Assembly: GCA_002440965.1 (NCBI GenBank)
Contig: DJWJ01000038.1
Location: forward strand, 1-59,407
DNA from: Candidatus Omnitrophica bacterium UBA6233
Lineage (GTDB): Bacteria > Omnitrophota > Gorgyraeia > Gygaellales > Profunditerraquicolaceae
Length of the DNA: 59,407 nucleotides
Direction of reading: 5' to 3'
Below the pieces are notes generated by a model, which worked only from the letters and a program-made list of their open reading frames with translations, did no database searches and was not told the origin of the DNA. The translations under genes and the position numbers were made by a program. Positions within the stretch are counted from its first letter, which is position 1; the number at the start of each line of letters is the position of its first letter. Of the stretch, positions 17,178-25,136 are shown one piece after another.

Positions 17178-17579
17178 TTATGACGATTTAAGCGCCCCTC
17201 CGGTAGTAACAGTATAAGCAGCAGAACCGGTTATGCCAGCCTTAACAGGACTAGCCTCTAAGGTATAGCCGCCAGCGCCTAATGAACACTTATAATTGTA
17301 ACCCTGAACCGAAGTAATTCCTCCTGTTTCATTCGCGCAGTAAGATTTTGCCACGCTTATAAACGTAGCCAGCTTTGCTACCGAATCGGGATACACGCCG
17401 TTATTTACGGTTGAGTATGTTTCACAGGCTTTGGATAAACTAAGTATATTGACCTTGGCTGTTTCTGTATTAGAAGCCAATCTTGAATTCAGAAAGTTAG
17501 GAACGATAATAGCGGCTAATAAAGCGATGATTGCCACAATCACCATAATTTCAACGAGCGTAAAACCTTTTCTATTCAT
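17178..17579 (-). CDS. Type IV pilin/pseudopilin, candidate major subunit
   Basis: 133 residues from the ATG at 17579, chosen because AAGGGGGA lies 7 nt upstream; a TTG two codons earlier is less likely. The prepilin signature is RKGFTLVEIMVIVAIIALLA with G-1, F+1 and E+5 intact, then PNFLNSR. It has a strong promoter of its own (17728-17756), a roughly 140-nt leader and a good RBS, which suits an abundant subunit. It lies 6-8 kb from the main pilus locus, separated by the mtaB-amrS operon. Confidence 0.88.
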   Translation of the reverse strand: MNRKGFTLVEIMVIVAIIALLAAIIVPNFLNSRLASNTETAKVNILSLSKACETYSTVNNGVYPDSVAKLATFISVAKSYCANETGGITSVQGYNYKCSLGAGGYTLEASPVKAGITGSAAYTVTTGGALKSS

Positions 17580-17663
17580 ATACAAATCCCCCTTTCTAAG
17601 ACAGAACTAGCTTTCCATGTTTTTCCACTCGCCATCTCATTCGGCGATTTCAAAACTATAGAC

Positions 17664-17683
17664 CTTTATAATCTATTATAAAG
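17664..17683. other. AT-rich palindrome in the pilin leader
   Basis: CTTTATAA, TCTA, TTATAAAG: an 8-bp stem with a 4-nt loop in the transcribed leader of the pilin gene. It could be a protein-binding site or a weak RNA hairpin. No known riboswitch signature was recognised in this leader. Confidence 0.4.
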
Positions 17684-17727
17684 ATTGTTTAAATATATCT
17701 TAACGGACATTTGCGATTGATTTTTGA

Positions 17728-17756
17728 TTTATACCATCTTCGCTGTACTTTGTCAA
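17728..17756 (-). promoter_or_regulatory. Sigma-70-type promoter for the pilin gene
   Basis: On the minus strand, TTGACA (17751-17756), a 17-nt spacer and TATAAA (17728-17733), close to consensus. It is the strongest promoter seen near the pilin genes. Confidence 0.75.
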
Positions 17757-17788
17757 GATGTAAACGTAACCATAAGGAATGACTTAAG

Positions 17789-19015
17789 TTAAGACGCCAA
17801 GACAGCATCGCCAAAAATACGCTTAAACCTGACGCAAATCAATTTGTTTTTTAAGTTGCGCCGGGATTTTAGAAAAACCTTGATATAATTATCGGAGTAA
17901 CCTTCCCAACACCCTTTGGCGTATTTGGATTTACATTCGAAAAGAACAGGCATTTTACGGCCTAAAAAACGCTTTTTATACGCGCTAGAACAAAAGCCTG
18001 CGGCAGATTTAAGCATGGCGGCGTTCTTTTTGACAAACCCGTCCGGCTGGATACCGATAGCTCCCTGCGAATAAGCGCTTGTCCCTTTTCTCGCAGAATA
18101 AGGAAATATATGCACCCTCAAAGGAACTATACGGTTTACCAAATCCAACGTATTCTTAAAATGTTTTTCGTTTTCTCCCGGAAAACCAACAAGGCAATCG
18201 GTAGTAATGGCCACCTGCGGAATTCTAGCTTTTATCTTTTTAATCAGGTTAATGTAAGATTTACGCGAATATTTGCGCCGCATTTTTCTTAGTATCTGAT
18301 CATCTCCACTTTGAATTGGGATATGCAGATGCCGGCAAAGTTTGCCTGATTCGGCTAACTTATCAATTAGCGCATCCGTAACATCTCCTGCCTCAATCGA
18401 ACTTAACCTTATCCGCAACAATCCTTCTATCTTTTCCAACTCTTCGATGACCGCTACCAAATTCAAACCTTTACTTTTGCCCATACTTAGATCCTTCCCG
18501 TAAGACCCCAGGCATATCCCGGTTAAAACTATTTCCCTAAATCCTTTCTTAACCAAAACCCTAGCTTCCTCAACTACATCCTTTAAAAGCCTGCTCCTTG
18601 ACCTCCCGCGGACCAAAGGGACTTTACAATAGGAGCAAAAATTATCACAACCATCCTGAATCTTCAGGAATGCCCGGGTATGCGAAGAAAAATCGCTTAT
18701 CCCATCACTAAAAAAACTCTTACTGATAATCAATTCTACGCCTTTAATCCCGGATAATTCGCTGCTATCGCTTTTGACCATACAACCGGTAACTATCACT
18801 TTAGCCTTTGGATTCTCATTAATACAACGGCGGATTATCCCTCTGGATTTTTGATCGGCGGCAGCGGTAACAGTGCAGGTATTTATAAAATAAAAATCAG
18901 ACTTTAGCGATCCCCGCGTTTCCTTAAATCCATGCCTAAGGAAACGCTCCCTTATACTCTGGGTATCATACTGATTCACCTTACAGCCTAAAGTATGGAA
19001 TTTAATGGTGGGCAT
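17789..19015 (-). CDS. mtaB: tRNA t6A37 methylthiotransferase MtaB
   Basis: 408-residue methylthiotransferase converting t6A37 to ms2t6A in tRNAs decoding ANN. The N-terminal UPF0004 domain has FHTLGCKVNQYD, INTCTVT and VTGCM cysteines. The radical SAM cluster is CDNFCSYC, followed by PLVRGRSRS. KVNQYDT and the C-terminal region without a long TRAM extension favour MtaB over MiaB or RimO. It overlaps rsmE by 14 bp. Confidence 0.9.
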   Translation of the reverse strand: MPTIKFHTLGCKVNQYDTQSIRERFLRHGFKETRGSLKSDFYFINTCTVTAAADQKSRGIIRRCINENPKAKVIVTGCMVKSDSSELSGIKGVELIISKSFFSDGISDFSSHTRAFLKIQDGCDNFCSYCKVPLVRGRSRSRLLKDVVEEARVLVKKGFREIVLTGICLGSYGKDLSMGKSKGLNLVAVIEELEKIEGLLRIRLSSIEAGDVTDALIDKLAESGKLCRHLHIPIQSGDDQILRKMRRKYSRKSYINLIKKIKARIPQVAITTDCLVGFPGENEKHFKNTLDLVNRIVPLRVHIFPYSARKGTSAYSQGAIGIQPDGFVKKNAAMLKSAAGFCSSAYKKRFLGRKMPVLFECKSKYAKGCWEGYSDNYIKVFLKSRRNLKNKLICVRFKRIFGDAVLAS

Positions 19016-19766
19016 ATAATTTTATGAAACTGGCTGCGGAAATCGCGGCAGTATCAACTCGCAAGACGCAACTCCCCAGAGTAACCGGGATAAAACCCGC
19101 GGACAAAGCCAGATTAACCTCGTTCCCGGAAAAATCGCCTTCGGGGCCAATCAAAACCAGTATCCTGGACGCCGCCTTAGGAGATCCCGTATCCTTCTCG
19201 CTAAAGAATCTGCTCAGGACGCTTTTAAGACTTTGCCTGTCTCCTGATAAATGCGGAATCAGTTTTAAATCAAACTCCGCCGTTTTAACAATAAGTTCTC
19301 TAAACGAAGCAACCGGCTCAATTACCGGGAAATCATTTCCTTTGCACTGCTTAGCCGCGCAAAGCGCGATTCTTTTCCAACGGACAAACCGGCTAGCTTC
19401 CTTCTGCCTGTCTAACTTTACTATTACGCGCTCTGTCTTTAAAGGAATAATCCTGTTTACGCCCAACTGAACCAGCTTGTCAATAATATCGTCGATTTTA
19501 GCTTTCTTGGGAATCGCTACCGCTACAGTCAGCTCTATCTCCTGATTCCTGCCGGCAGAAGGAATTGTATTTTTAATAACTAAACGGACCTTATCGCCTA
19601 TTTCGGAGATTTCACAAACATAGCTGTTTCCCGACTCATCGGATATTTCAACCTTCTTGCCTGCCTTTAGCCGGAGCACATTTTTTATATGATGCACATC
19701 CTCTTTAGCGGAAATAATGATTTTATCCGCCTCGATATCCGAATTCCTGCAAAAGAATTTATTCAC
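19002..19766 (-). CDS. rsmE: 16S rRNA m3U1498 methyltransferase
   Basis: 254-residue SPOUT methyltransferase. An N-terminal PUA-like domain (HHIKNVLRLKAG) is followed by the knotted SAM-binding domain with LIGPEGDFSGNEV and LGSCVLRVDTAAI. Length and motifs are standard. It overlaps mtaB and abuts the CcdA-like gene. Confidence 0.93.
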   Translation of the reverse strand: MNKFFCRNSDIEADKIIISAKEDVHHIKNVLRLKAGKKVEISDESGNSYVCEISEIGDKVRLVIKNTIPSAGRNQEIELTVAVAIPKKAKIDDIIDKLVQLGVNRIIPLKTERVIVKLDRQKEASRFVRWKRIALCAAKQCKGNDFPVIEPVASFRELIVKTAEFDLKLIPHLSGDRQSLKSVLSRFFSEKDTGSPKAASRILVLIGPEGDFSGNEVNLALSAGFIPVTLGSCVLRVDTAAISAASFIKLYAHH

Positions 19767-20414
19767 TTACGATGCCCTCCCGATTAACTGCATACCCAGG
19801 AATACCATAATCAAACCGCAAATGATATTAAATATAACCGCATAATTCTGCTTAAGCTTATTCAAAAAACCGGGAAGTAATCCCGCCAGGACCGCCAAAA
19901 CCAAAAGAGGAGAAACAATCGTCCCTAAGCCGAAGGAAAAAGAATATATTAAATTTTCAAAAGCGCTTTTTGCGGCCAAACCCGTGAAGGTAAACACACT
20001 TACCAGAGGAGCGCAAGGCAACAGGCCGGCAAATATCCCAAGGATAACCACGCTTTTCCTATCGCGCTCAAGAAAACGCCTGCGCAGAAAAACGCAATGA
20101 GCCGAACTTACGCCTTTGCCTAAAGCCATCAGGATACCAAGCATAATAATAAACAATCCGGCTAGAAATAAGACGATTTTAGAAAAATAACTCAATTCCC
20201 CCAATATCAATCTTCCAAAGGCAAAAAATAAGAGTCCCAAAGCCAAATAAACAAAAACTCTTGAGACTGAAAATAATAGGTATGCTTTTATGCTTTTAGA
20301 AATCCCTTTTCCTGTTCCGGCTACATATGCCAGGAATAACGGGCCGCAACCAGCCAGGCATGGCCCGCAACCGAAAGATAAACCCAGTATAAATACAGTA
20401 AAAATAGCTTTCAT
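19767..20414 (-). CDS. CcdA/SafE-like membrane protein (DsbD transmembrane family)
   Basis: 215 residues with about six membrane helices. The first helix contains GCGPCLAGCGPLF and a second conserved block reads GLLPCAPL; both carry cysteines placed as in CcdA/DsbD-beta and the related TauE/SafE-annotated family. Such proteins pass reducing equivalents from cytoplasm to periplasm. The gene sits directly before the Memo-AMMECR1 gene in one run of co-directional genes. That suggests a redox role for the exported proteins, but this is inference and no thioredoxin-like partner lies nearby. Confidence 0.75.
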   Translation of the reverse strand: MKAIFTVFILGLSFGCGPCLAGCGPLFLAYVAGTGKGISKSIKAYLLFSVSRVFVYLALGLLFFAFGRLILGELSYFSKIVLFLAGLFIIMLGILMALGKGVSSAHCVFLRRRFLERDRKSVVILGIFAGLLPCAPLVSVFTFTGLAAKSAFENLIYSFSFGLGTIVSPLLVLAVLAGLLPGFLNKLKQNYAVIFNIICGLIMVFLGMQLIGRAS

Positions 20415-20441
20415 ATTTGAATGTCACAAACCACAATCATT

Positions 20442-22001
20442 TTAGGATTTTTCCGAAAACACTTCGGCGGTAAAGATATAAATTTCGGTGGATTTATCTT
20501 TCCAGGCGTCGGGACTAAGCCCTGCTTTATGGGCGCACAAACTCGACATAAATTCCTCTTTTGACCATCCCGTCTCTGTAGCTACCTGAGGAAGGAAAAC
20601 TCCGCTTCTATAACCCTGACGCACCAAAACACCGTGAACCCCAAGCTTAATCAAACCGGGATCGCTGATTTTCTCCATCGGAGATAAAACGGATATCTCA
20701 ATTTCAATATTCTTTAACTCCGGCAGGGTCACCGCGCTGAACCGGGGATCCCCTGTCGCAGCCTCAACAGCCATTTCCTGCACAGTTAAATATAAAGGCT
20801 TTGCGCCTATAAGATTACCGATACAACCGCGAAGTTCGCCATCTTTATTCAAAGTAACAAAAGCCCCCATAGTTTTTTTAAAAACAGGATTCGTCTCGGA
20901 AATTTGGGGCAATTTAGCGTCTTTTAAATATGTTTCTATGGCGGCGCGCGCGATTTCAAGCAACTTCTTCTTTTGAGTCTCATTAAACATAGCTTTTTCT
21001 CCTCCCGGTTCATCAATCGCCCAACTCGAATATCCTACGGTCCAGATACCTTTCTTCATATTGCCGGTAACTTCCGCGGAATTCGTATGTTTTAATAGAA
21101 TCGCTTTATTATGGCCTAAGCTTTTTGACAAAATCAGGGCGGTAACCGCTCCAAAACCGCCGCAAAGCTGCATCTTTTCATCGCGAATCCCAAAATAGAG
21201 AGCTTCTCCATCCATTTGATTTATAGCAGCATTAGTGAGGTTGTCTACTTTATCTGCCTCATCATAATCGTATCCGTGATACATATCCGTAGAAACCACG
21301 ATCAGAATATCTTCACGCTCTCCTATGGCTTCTTTAAGCAACACGGCGAGCTTTTGACAGGCAGACAGAGAAGCGTCTCCTATGACTATCGGGACAATTT
21401 TTCCGCCAGAAGCAGACCCGCCTTCGGGAAAGAAACTCGGAAGGGTCTTTTGTAAAAACGGCAGCTGGACTTCGACGCTGTGCTCTTCTCTGAAAGCTTG
21501 CGGAACAAAAGTTATTTCGGGATCTTTGTTAAGCAATTTTTGGGCGAATTCATTGTCCACCGGAATCTCTCCCAGAGGAGTTCTAAATGCTCCGTTCGGA
21601 TAAACCGAAACTCCGCTAAAAGGATAACGGTGGCTTGTCCCCAGGATTATCACTGTTTTATACGGCTTATCCTTTATCAGTTTGTAGCCGAAGGCCGCGA
21701 CTTTACCGGAATACCCGTATCCGGCATGAGGAGAAATCAAGGCAAAAATGCGGGCACCGGGATTTTCGGGATTCGCTTCGTCCAAATAACCTTCGATAAC
21801 CTTAGACAGCTCTTTGGGGTCATCAGGATAAAATGCGCCGGATACGCAAGGCTCCTTAATATCACCAGCATAAGATAAATGACAAATGTCAAAATCCAAA
21901 GCACAAAATAATACCAAAGCACAAAACACAAATGTCAAAATCCTTGACTTGATATTTGTCATTTTGATTTTGGATTTATTTTGGATTTTGAATTTTGTCA
22001 T
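20442..22001 (-). CDS. AmmeMemoRadiSam system proteins B and A fused (Memo-AMMECR1), exported
   Basis: 519 residues. After an N-terminal signal peptide comes a Memo domain (about 50-330) with ISPHAGYGYSG, LGTSHRYPF, REEHSVEVQLPF, STDMYHGY and LCGGFGAV. An AMMECR1 domain (about 340-519) follows, with FVTLNKDGELRGCIGNL, AATGDPRFSAVT and GVFLPQVATETGWS. The two are separate genes (amrB, amrA) in many genomes. Residues 1 to about 41 are encoded by a 132-bp heptad palindrome: a Lys-rich start, a Phe/Leu/Cys-rich core and HLSYAG as the likely cleavage site. The start is the ATG at 22001 (GGAAG 10 nt upstream); Met14 (21962) is an alternative. It lies 7 bp after the radical SAM gene. The biochemical role of the system is not established. 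Confidence 0.9.
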   Translation of the reverse strand: MTKFKIQNKSKIKMTNIKSRILTFVFCALVLFCALDFDICHLSYAGDIKEPCVSGAFYPDDPKELSKVIEGYLDEANPENPGARIFALISPHAGYGYSGKVAAFGYKLIKDKPYKTVIILGTSHRYPFSGVSVYPNGAFRTPLGEIPVDNEFAQKLLNKDPEITFVPQAFREEHSVEVQLPFLQKTLPSFFPEGGSASGGKIVPIVIGDASLSACQKLAVLLKEAIGEREDILIVVSTDMYHGYDYDEADKVDNLTNAAINQMDGEALYFGIRDEKMQLCGGFGAVTALILSKSLGHNKAILLKHTNSAEVTGNMKKGIWTVGYSSWAIDEPGGEKAMFNETQKKKLLEIARAAIETYLKDAKLPQISETNPVFKKTMGAFVTLNKDGELRGCIGNLIGAKPLYLTVQEMAVEAATGDPRFSAVTLPELKNIEIEISVLSPMEKISDPGLIKLGVHGVLVRQGYRSGVFLPQVATETGWSKEEFMSSLCAHKAGLSPDAWKDKSTEIYIFTAEVFSEKS

Positions 22002-22009
22002 TTGTCATT
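21878..22009. repeat. 132-bp heptad palindrome, copy B, translated as a signal peptide
   Basis: Heptads TGACAAA, TGTCAAA, ATCCAAA, GCACAAA, the 11-mer ATAATACCAAA, then GCACAAA, ACACAAA, TGTCAAA, and the mirrored arm. It is exactly 132 bp. It begins at the stop codon of the radical SAM gene and supplies the start codon and first 41 codons of the Memo-AMMECR1 gene. Confidence 0.92.
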
Positions 22010-23112
22010 CACTTCCATATTCCTGCGATATTTTCCCCGCAGAACTTACATTTACCGTCTTTTAAATCATTCCGGACGATAAAATAACCGCGGCGCTCAA
22101 TGACAATTTTCCCGCAACGGGGGCAATACGTATTCTCCGCCGGATTAGCCGGGATATTACCGATATAAACATACTTTAAACCGCATTTAATGGCGATATT
22201 CCTGGCTTTCTCAAGGGACTCAACCGGAGTAGGATTAAGGCTGATCAACTTATACATAGGGAAAAACCTCGAAAAATGTAACGGCGTATCCGGCCCTAAA
22301 TTATCTTTAATCCACAAGCACATCTTCCTTAGAGATTCTTCGTCATCATTAAACCCCGGCAGAAGCAAGGTAGTTATCTCGATATGCACGCCTTCGCTTT
22401 TCAACACCTTCAGGGAATTCAAAACCGGCGCAAGCGCGCCTTCAGTCAACTTCGAATAATAATCATCGCTAAAACCTTTAAGGTCGATATTGGCGCCATC
22501 AAGATATTTTGCCAAAGCCCTAAGCGGAGCTTCGTTGATGTAGCCATTTGAATGCATAACATTCTTTAACCCCTGCTGACGGGCGGATTTTGCCGTCTCC
22601 AGCATATATTCATAAAAAATAGTCGGTTCGCTATAGGTATAGGCAATACTTGCGGATCCGGAATCCTTAGCCTCCCTTACTAACTCGGACGGCTCAAGAT
22701 AACGATATTCCACTTCTTCGGGACTACTCTGGGATATTGCCCAATTCTGGCAGAATTTGCATTTTAAGTTACATCCCGCAGTAGCTATAGAATAGGCATT
22801 GGTCGAGGGAAGGAAATGAAAGAACGGTTTTTTCTCTATCGGGTCAATATGTATAGCTACAGGCTTGGCGTAAACTAAACTATAAAGAGTCCCGCCGCGG
22901 TTCTGGCGCACTCCGCAATATCCCCGCGCTCCGTCCGGAATCATACATCGACGAGGACAAAGCTGGCATTGAACGGCATTTTTCTCCAGTTTTTGATAAA
23001 ACCGCGCTTCCTTTAATTGCTCTAAACTAAACAGATTAGGCAGGTAAATACAAGACAAGGCTAAAGAAAGAAGGATAACGACGCTAAAAATCAATCTGCC
23101 TGCATTCTTCAT
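22009..23112 (-). CDS. amrS: AmmeMemoRadiSam system radical SAM enzyme, membrane-anchored
   Basis: 367 residues. Cys-rich N-terminal block CQLCPRRCMIPDGARGYCG, radical SAM motif AGCNLKCKFCQNW (CxxxCxxC), YTYSEPTIF, and a C-terminal rubredoxin-like pair CPRCG...CKFCG. These match the PFL-activase-like AmmeMemoRadiSam enzyme. Residues 7-28 (LIFSVVILLSLALSCIYLP) form a hydrophobic segment after two basic residues, so it is a signal anchor or weak lipobox (ALSC). This points to the enzyme acting outside the cytoplasm, which is unusual for radical SAM chemistry. It probably heads the operon running to mtaB. Confidence 0.88.
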   Translation of the reverse strand: MKNAGRLIFSVVILLSLALSCIYLPNLFSLEQLKEARFYQKLEKNAVQCQLCPRRCMIPDGARGYCGVRQNRGGTLYSLVYAKPVAIHIDPIEKKPFFHFLPSTNAYSIATAGCNLKCKFCQNWAISQSSPEEVEYRYLEPSELVREAKDSGSASIAYTYSEPTIFYEYMLETAKSARQQGLKNVMHSNGYINEAPLRALAKYLDGANIDLKGFSDDYYSKLTEGALAPVLNSLKVLKSEGVHIEITTLLLPGFNDDEESLRKMCLWIKDNLGPDTPLHFSRFFPMYKLISLNPTPVESLEKARNIAIKCGLKYVYIGNIPANPAENTYCPRCGKIVIERRGYFIVRNDLKDGKCKFCGENIAGIWK

Positions 23113-23144
23113 TATAGGGAAAAAGCTGTTTTGAATAACTTAAG

Positions 23145-23217
23145 TGGAGCTGAGGAGGATCGAACTCCTGGCCTCCTCGTTGCGAACGAGGCGCTCTCCC
23201 AACTGAGCTACAGCCCC
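23145..23217 (-). tRNA. tRNA-Ala(CGC)
   Basis: 73 nt forming a full cloverleaf. The acceptor stem GGGGCTG/CAGCTCC includes the G3-U70 wobble that identifies alanine tRNAs. The anticodon stem CCTCG/CGAGG carries the loop TTCGCAA with anticodon CGC (codon GCG). The T arm contains GTTCGATC. The discriminator is A and CCA is not encoded. It lies 32 bp upstream of amrS on the same strand, so readthrough into that gene is possible. Confidence 0.96.
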
Positions 23218-23225
23218 TTTTTTTG

Positions 23226-23253
23226 ATTATATCATAAATACCGCCTAACTCAA
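23226..23253 (-). promoter_or_regulatory. Promoter of the tRNA-Ala gene
   Basis: Minus strand TTGAGT (23248-23253), a 16-nt spacer and a perfect TATAAT (23226-23231), placing the start at or just before the mature 5' end of the tRNA. It may also drive amrS and downstream genes by readthrough. Confidence 0.7.
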
Positions 23254-23298
23254 AAAACAAAATCGGGATAATCGCAAGACAGGCTCTATAGCGGAGAT

Positions 23299-23907
23299 TT
23301 AATTGATGGCGACCGCGGGTAAACCGACGCTGGTAGACATAGAAATATCAGGGTTATCCGCAGAGCCGCAAGAAGCGTGTGTTTGCGCGGGGTCATAACA
23401 GGCGCTAAGAGCTACCTCTATATAATTTTCACCAGCGGATAATTTCTTTTCAGCCGAGAAGGCGGTTATATGCTCAGAAAGATACTCCGTCGTGACCGAA
23501 CATGAACCGCAGGAAGCGCTGGCGCATTGCCCGCAATAACTTAACTGATGGGTGCTTGAATTAAAATTATACCCAATCCAGTAATCATTGGTGGAATCCG
23601 CCAGCCCATCGAAATTTGCATCCGTAAAAACGGACAAAACAGTGGTGCTTGTAGAATTAGGGCTGATATACACAGCTGAATCATCGCCATAAAGTGTTTC
23701 ATTGCCTGTAGCGGTAGAAAGATGCTTAGTCAAATGTTCCAGAGACAAAGAAAGCTCGTTTTGGATTTTAGCCCGGCGATCCGCGGAAACGGAATGATAA
23801 CGGCTGAATACCCCTATGCTATTGATACTCAAAACCATTACCGCAAGCAGCGAAAGAGCTATCAAAAGTTCAATAAGGGTGATGGATTTACGGGATAAAA
23901 TCAACAT
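23299..23907 (-). CDS. PilW/GspJ-like minor pilin
   Basis: 202 residues. The prepilin-like helix is RKSITLIELLIALSLLAVMV, with Ser instead of Gly at position -1 but Glu+5 intact. A larger globular domain follows with several cysteines (YCGQCASASCGSC) and extended beta segments. Size and position after a PilV-like gene fit PilW/GspJ. The Ser-1 may slow prepilin peptidase cleavage. It overlaps the upstream stop by 1 bp and is the last gene of the pilus operon. Confidence 0.75.
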   Translation of the reverse strand: MLILSRKSITLIELLIALSLLAVMVLSINSIGVFSRYHSVSADRRAKIQNELSLSLEHLTKHLSTATGNETLYGDDSAVYISPNSTSTTVLSVFTDANFDGLADSTNDYWIGYNFNSSTHQLSYCGQCASASCGSCSVTTEYLSEHITAFSAEKKLSAGENYIEVALSACYDPAQTHASCGSADNPDISMSTSVGLPAVAIN

Positions 23908-24284
23908 TATTCGACTGAAGGTAAAGTAATTTTAAGCTTTACTTTTTTAACATCCGTATCGACATTACTTATGTAGTATTGAGGAGTATAAGTAGAAGAC
24001 CCTATTGTATATTCGGAAGGAACGGATGAGCAATCGGCCATACTAGCCGGAGTAGAGGCATTATCGGTATTAAAACAATTACTTCCAGCCCAGGTATCCT
24101 GCCTTATGTAAACCTGCAAAGGATCAAGGAATATTTTGCCCAACTCTCCACCGGTAGTCCGATAACGGCTGCGCTGAATGAAACTTTTAGCCGCCACAAA
24201 AACATTGACTATGCCGGTAATAACCAAAGCCAAAATCACCATAGAAATAATGATTTCCAGCAGGCTTAAGGCTTTTTTATTCAT
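23907..24284 (-). CDS. PilV/GspI-like minor pilin
   Basis: 125 residues. The N-terminus KKALSLLEIIISMVILALVI has Ala at -1 and Glu+5. The helix is followed by a short domain. PilV/GspI-like proteins form the tip complex with PilW-type proteins, matching the order here. It shares one base with the next gene. Confidence 0.75.
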   Translation of the reverse strand: MNKKALSLLEIIISMVILALVITGIVNVFVAAKSFIQRSRYRTTGGELGKIFLDPLQVYIRQDTWAGSNCFNTDNASTPASMADCSSVPSEYTIGSSTYTPQYYISNVDTDVKKVKLKITLPSVE

Positions 24285-24290
24285 TGCTGC

Positions 24291-24710
24291 CTAGGGGCAA
24301 CTCGTTCCGCCTGATTTTACCGGATCCGCGTTAAAATCTGAACTGGCGATACTATATGTGCAGGAACTATTAGCTTTATAGGTAGCCGTAGCAGTAACAG
24401 CGGTAGTGGAACCGCTCACGCTATATTCCCAATTTGTGGTATTCAGCATCAGCTTAAGCAGGGCGTTGCATCCGGTCGAGGATTCTATGCAAGTAGCAGA
24501 ATCCGAGCACGAACAGGAACTGACATAAAAATCATTCTCCATCCTGTAGATTCTCTCTGCGGCAGCTATTAACTTAAGATTAGAGATAGCCTCCTTGGCT
24601 ATCGCCCTTCTCTTAGATTTAGCGTAATTAGGAAGGGCTATTGTGGCAAGAATGGTTACGACCACAACCACCAGAATAAGCTCCAATAAAGTAAATCCCC
24701 TCTTATTCAT
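24291..24710 (-). CDS. Type IV pilin-like protein (GspG/PilE class)
   Basis: 139 residues with a canonical prepilin motif KRGFTLLELILVVVVVTILA and IALPNYAKSKRRA. The C-terminal domain is Ser/Thr/Cys-rich (SSCSCSDSATC) and ends in GGTSCP. It is one of three similar major-type pilin genes in tandem. Confidence 0.85.
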   Translation of the reverse strand: MNKRGFTLLELILVVVVVTILATIALPNYAKSKRRAIAKEAISNLKLIAAAERIYRMENDFYVSSCSCSDSATCIESSTGCNALLKLMLNTTNWEYSVSGSTTAVTATATYKANSSCTYSIASSDFNADPVKSGGTSCP

Positions 24711-24726
24711 ATTATTCCCTCCTAGG

Positions 24727-25113
24727 TTAAGTACTGGATGGGCACGATGGCGCGGATGTTCCCTTGTTGGTCCCGTTAAAACACATATAGTAAGTAACAG
24801 ATCCTTTTCCAGACTTAGGCGTAGCCTTACCGTAATAACTGGAATCTAAAGTATAAGTAAAGTTTTCGCTTGCCGGGGCAGAATCATATCGATCCAAATC
24901 CGACCAAGTAAATGTATAAGCGCTATTATCTACATAATAGCTGCTCTCCGCAGAAGCTATTTCGGCTAAAACAGTATAAGCTTCTGCGGAACGCGCATTT
25001 TCTATAACCGGCCCGTATCTTAGCAGGCTTGCGCTAGCTAAAATTCCGATTATAACTATTACAATAAGCAATTCAATCAATGTGAATGCATTATCCTTGC
25101 CTATTTTATTCAC
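24727..25113 (-). CDS. Type IV pilin-like protein with Ala at -1
   Basis: 128 residues. The prepilin helix is NAFTLIELLIVIVIIGILAS, with Ala replacing Gly-1 while F+1 and E+5 are intact. It is closely related to the next gene: both have ENARSAEAY/ESARRAEAY followed by a YY..YG/NS pattern, and both end in YYMC. It is probably a tandem duplicate. Confidence 0.83.
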   Translation of the reverse strand: MNKIGKDNAFTLIELLIVIVIIGILASASLLRYGPVIENARSAEAYTVLAEIASAESSYYVDNSAYTFTWSDLDRYDSAPASENFTYTLDSSYYGKATPKSGKGSVTYYMCFNGTNKGTSAPSCPSST

Positions 25114-25136
25114 CAGCTTAGTCCTTATTTTTATTA

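Noticed and set aside
17586..17727. Possible c-di-GMP (GEMM) riboswitch in the pilin leader
   Set aside because: The leader has a suitable length and position, but none of the conserved GEMM sequence blocks are visible; only a weak AT hairpin is present.
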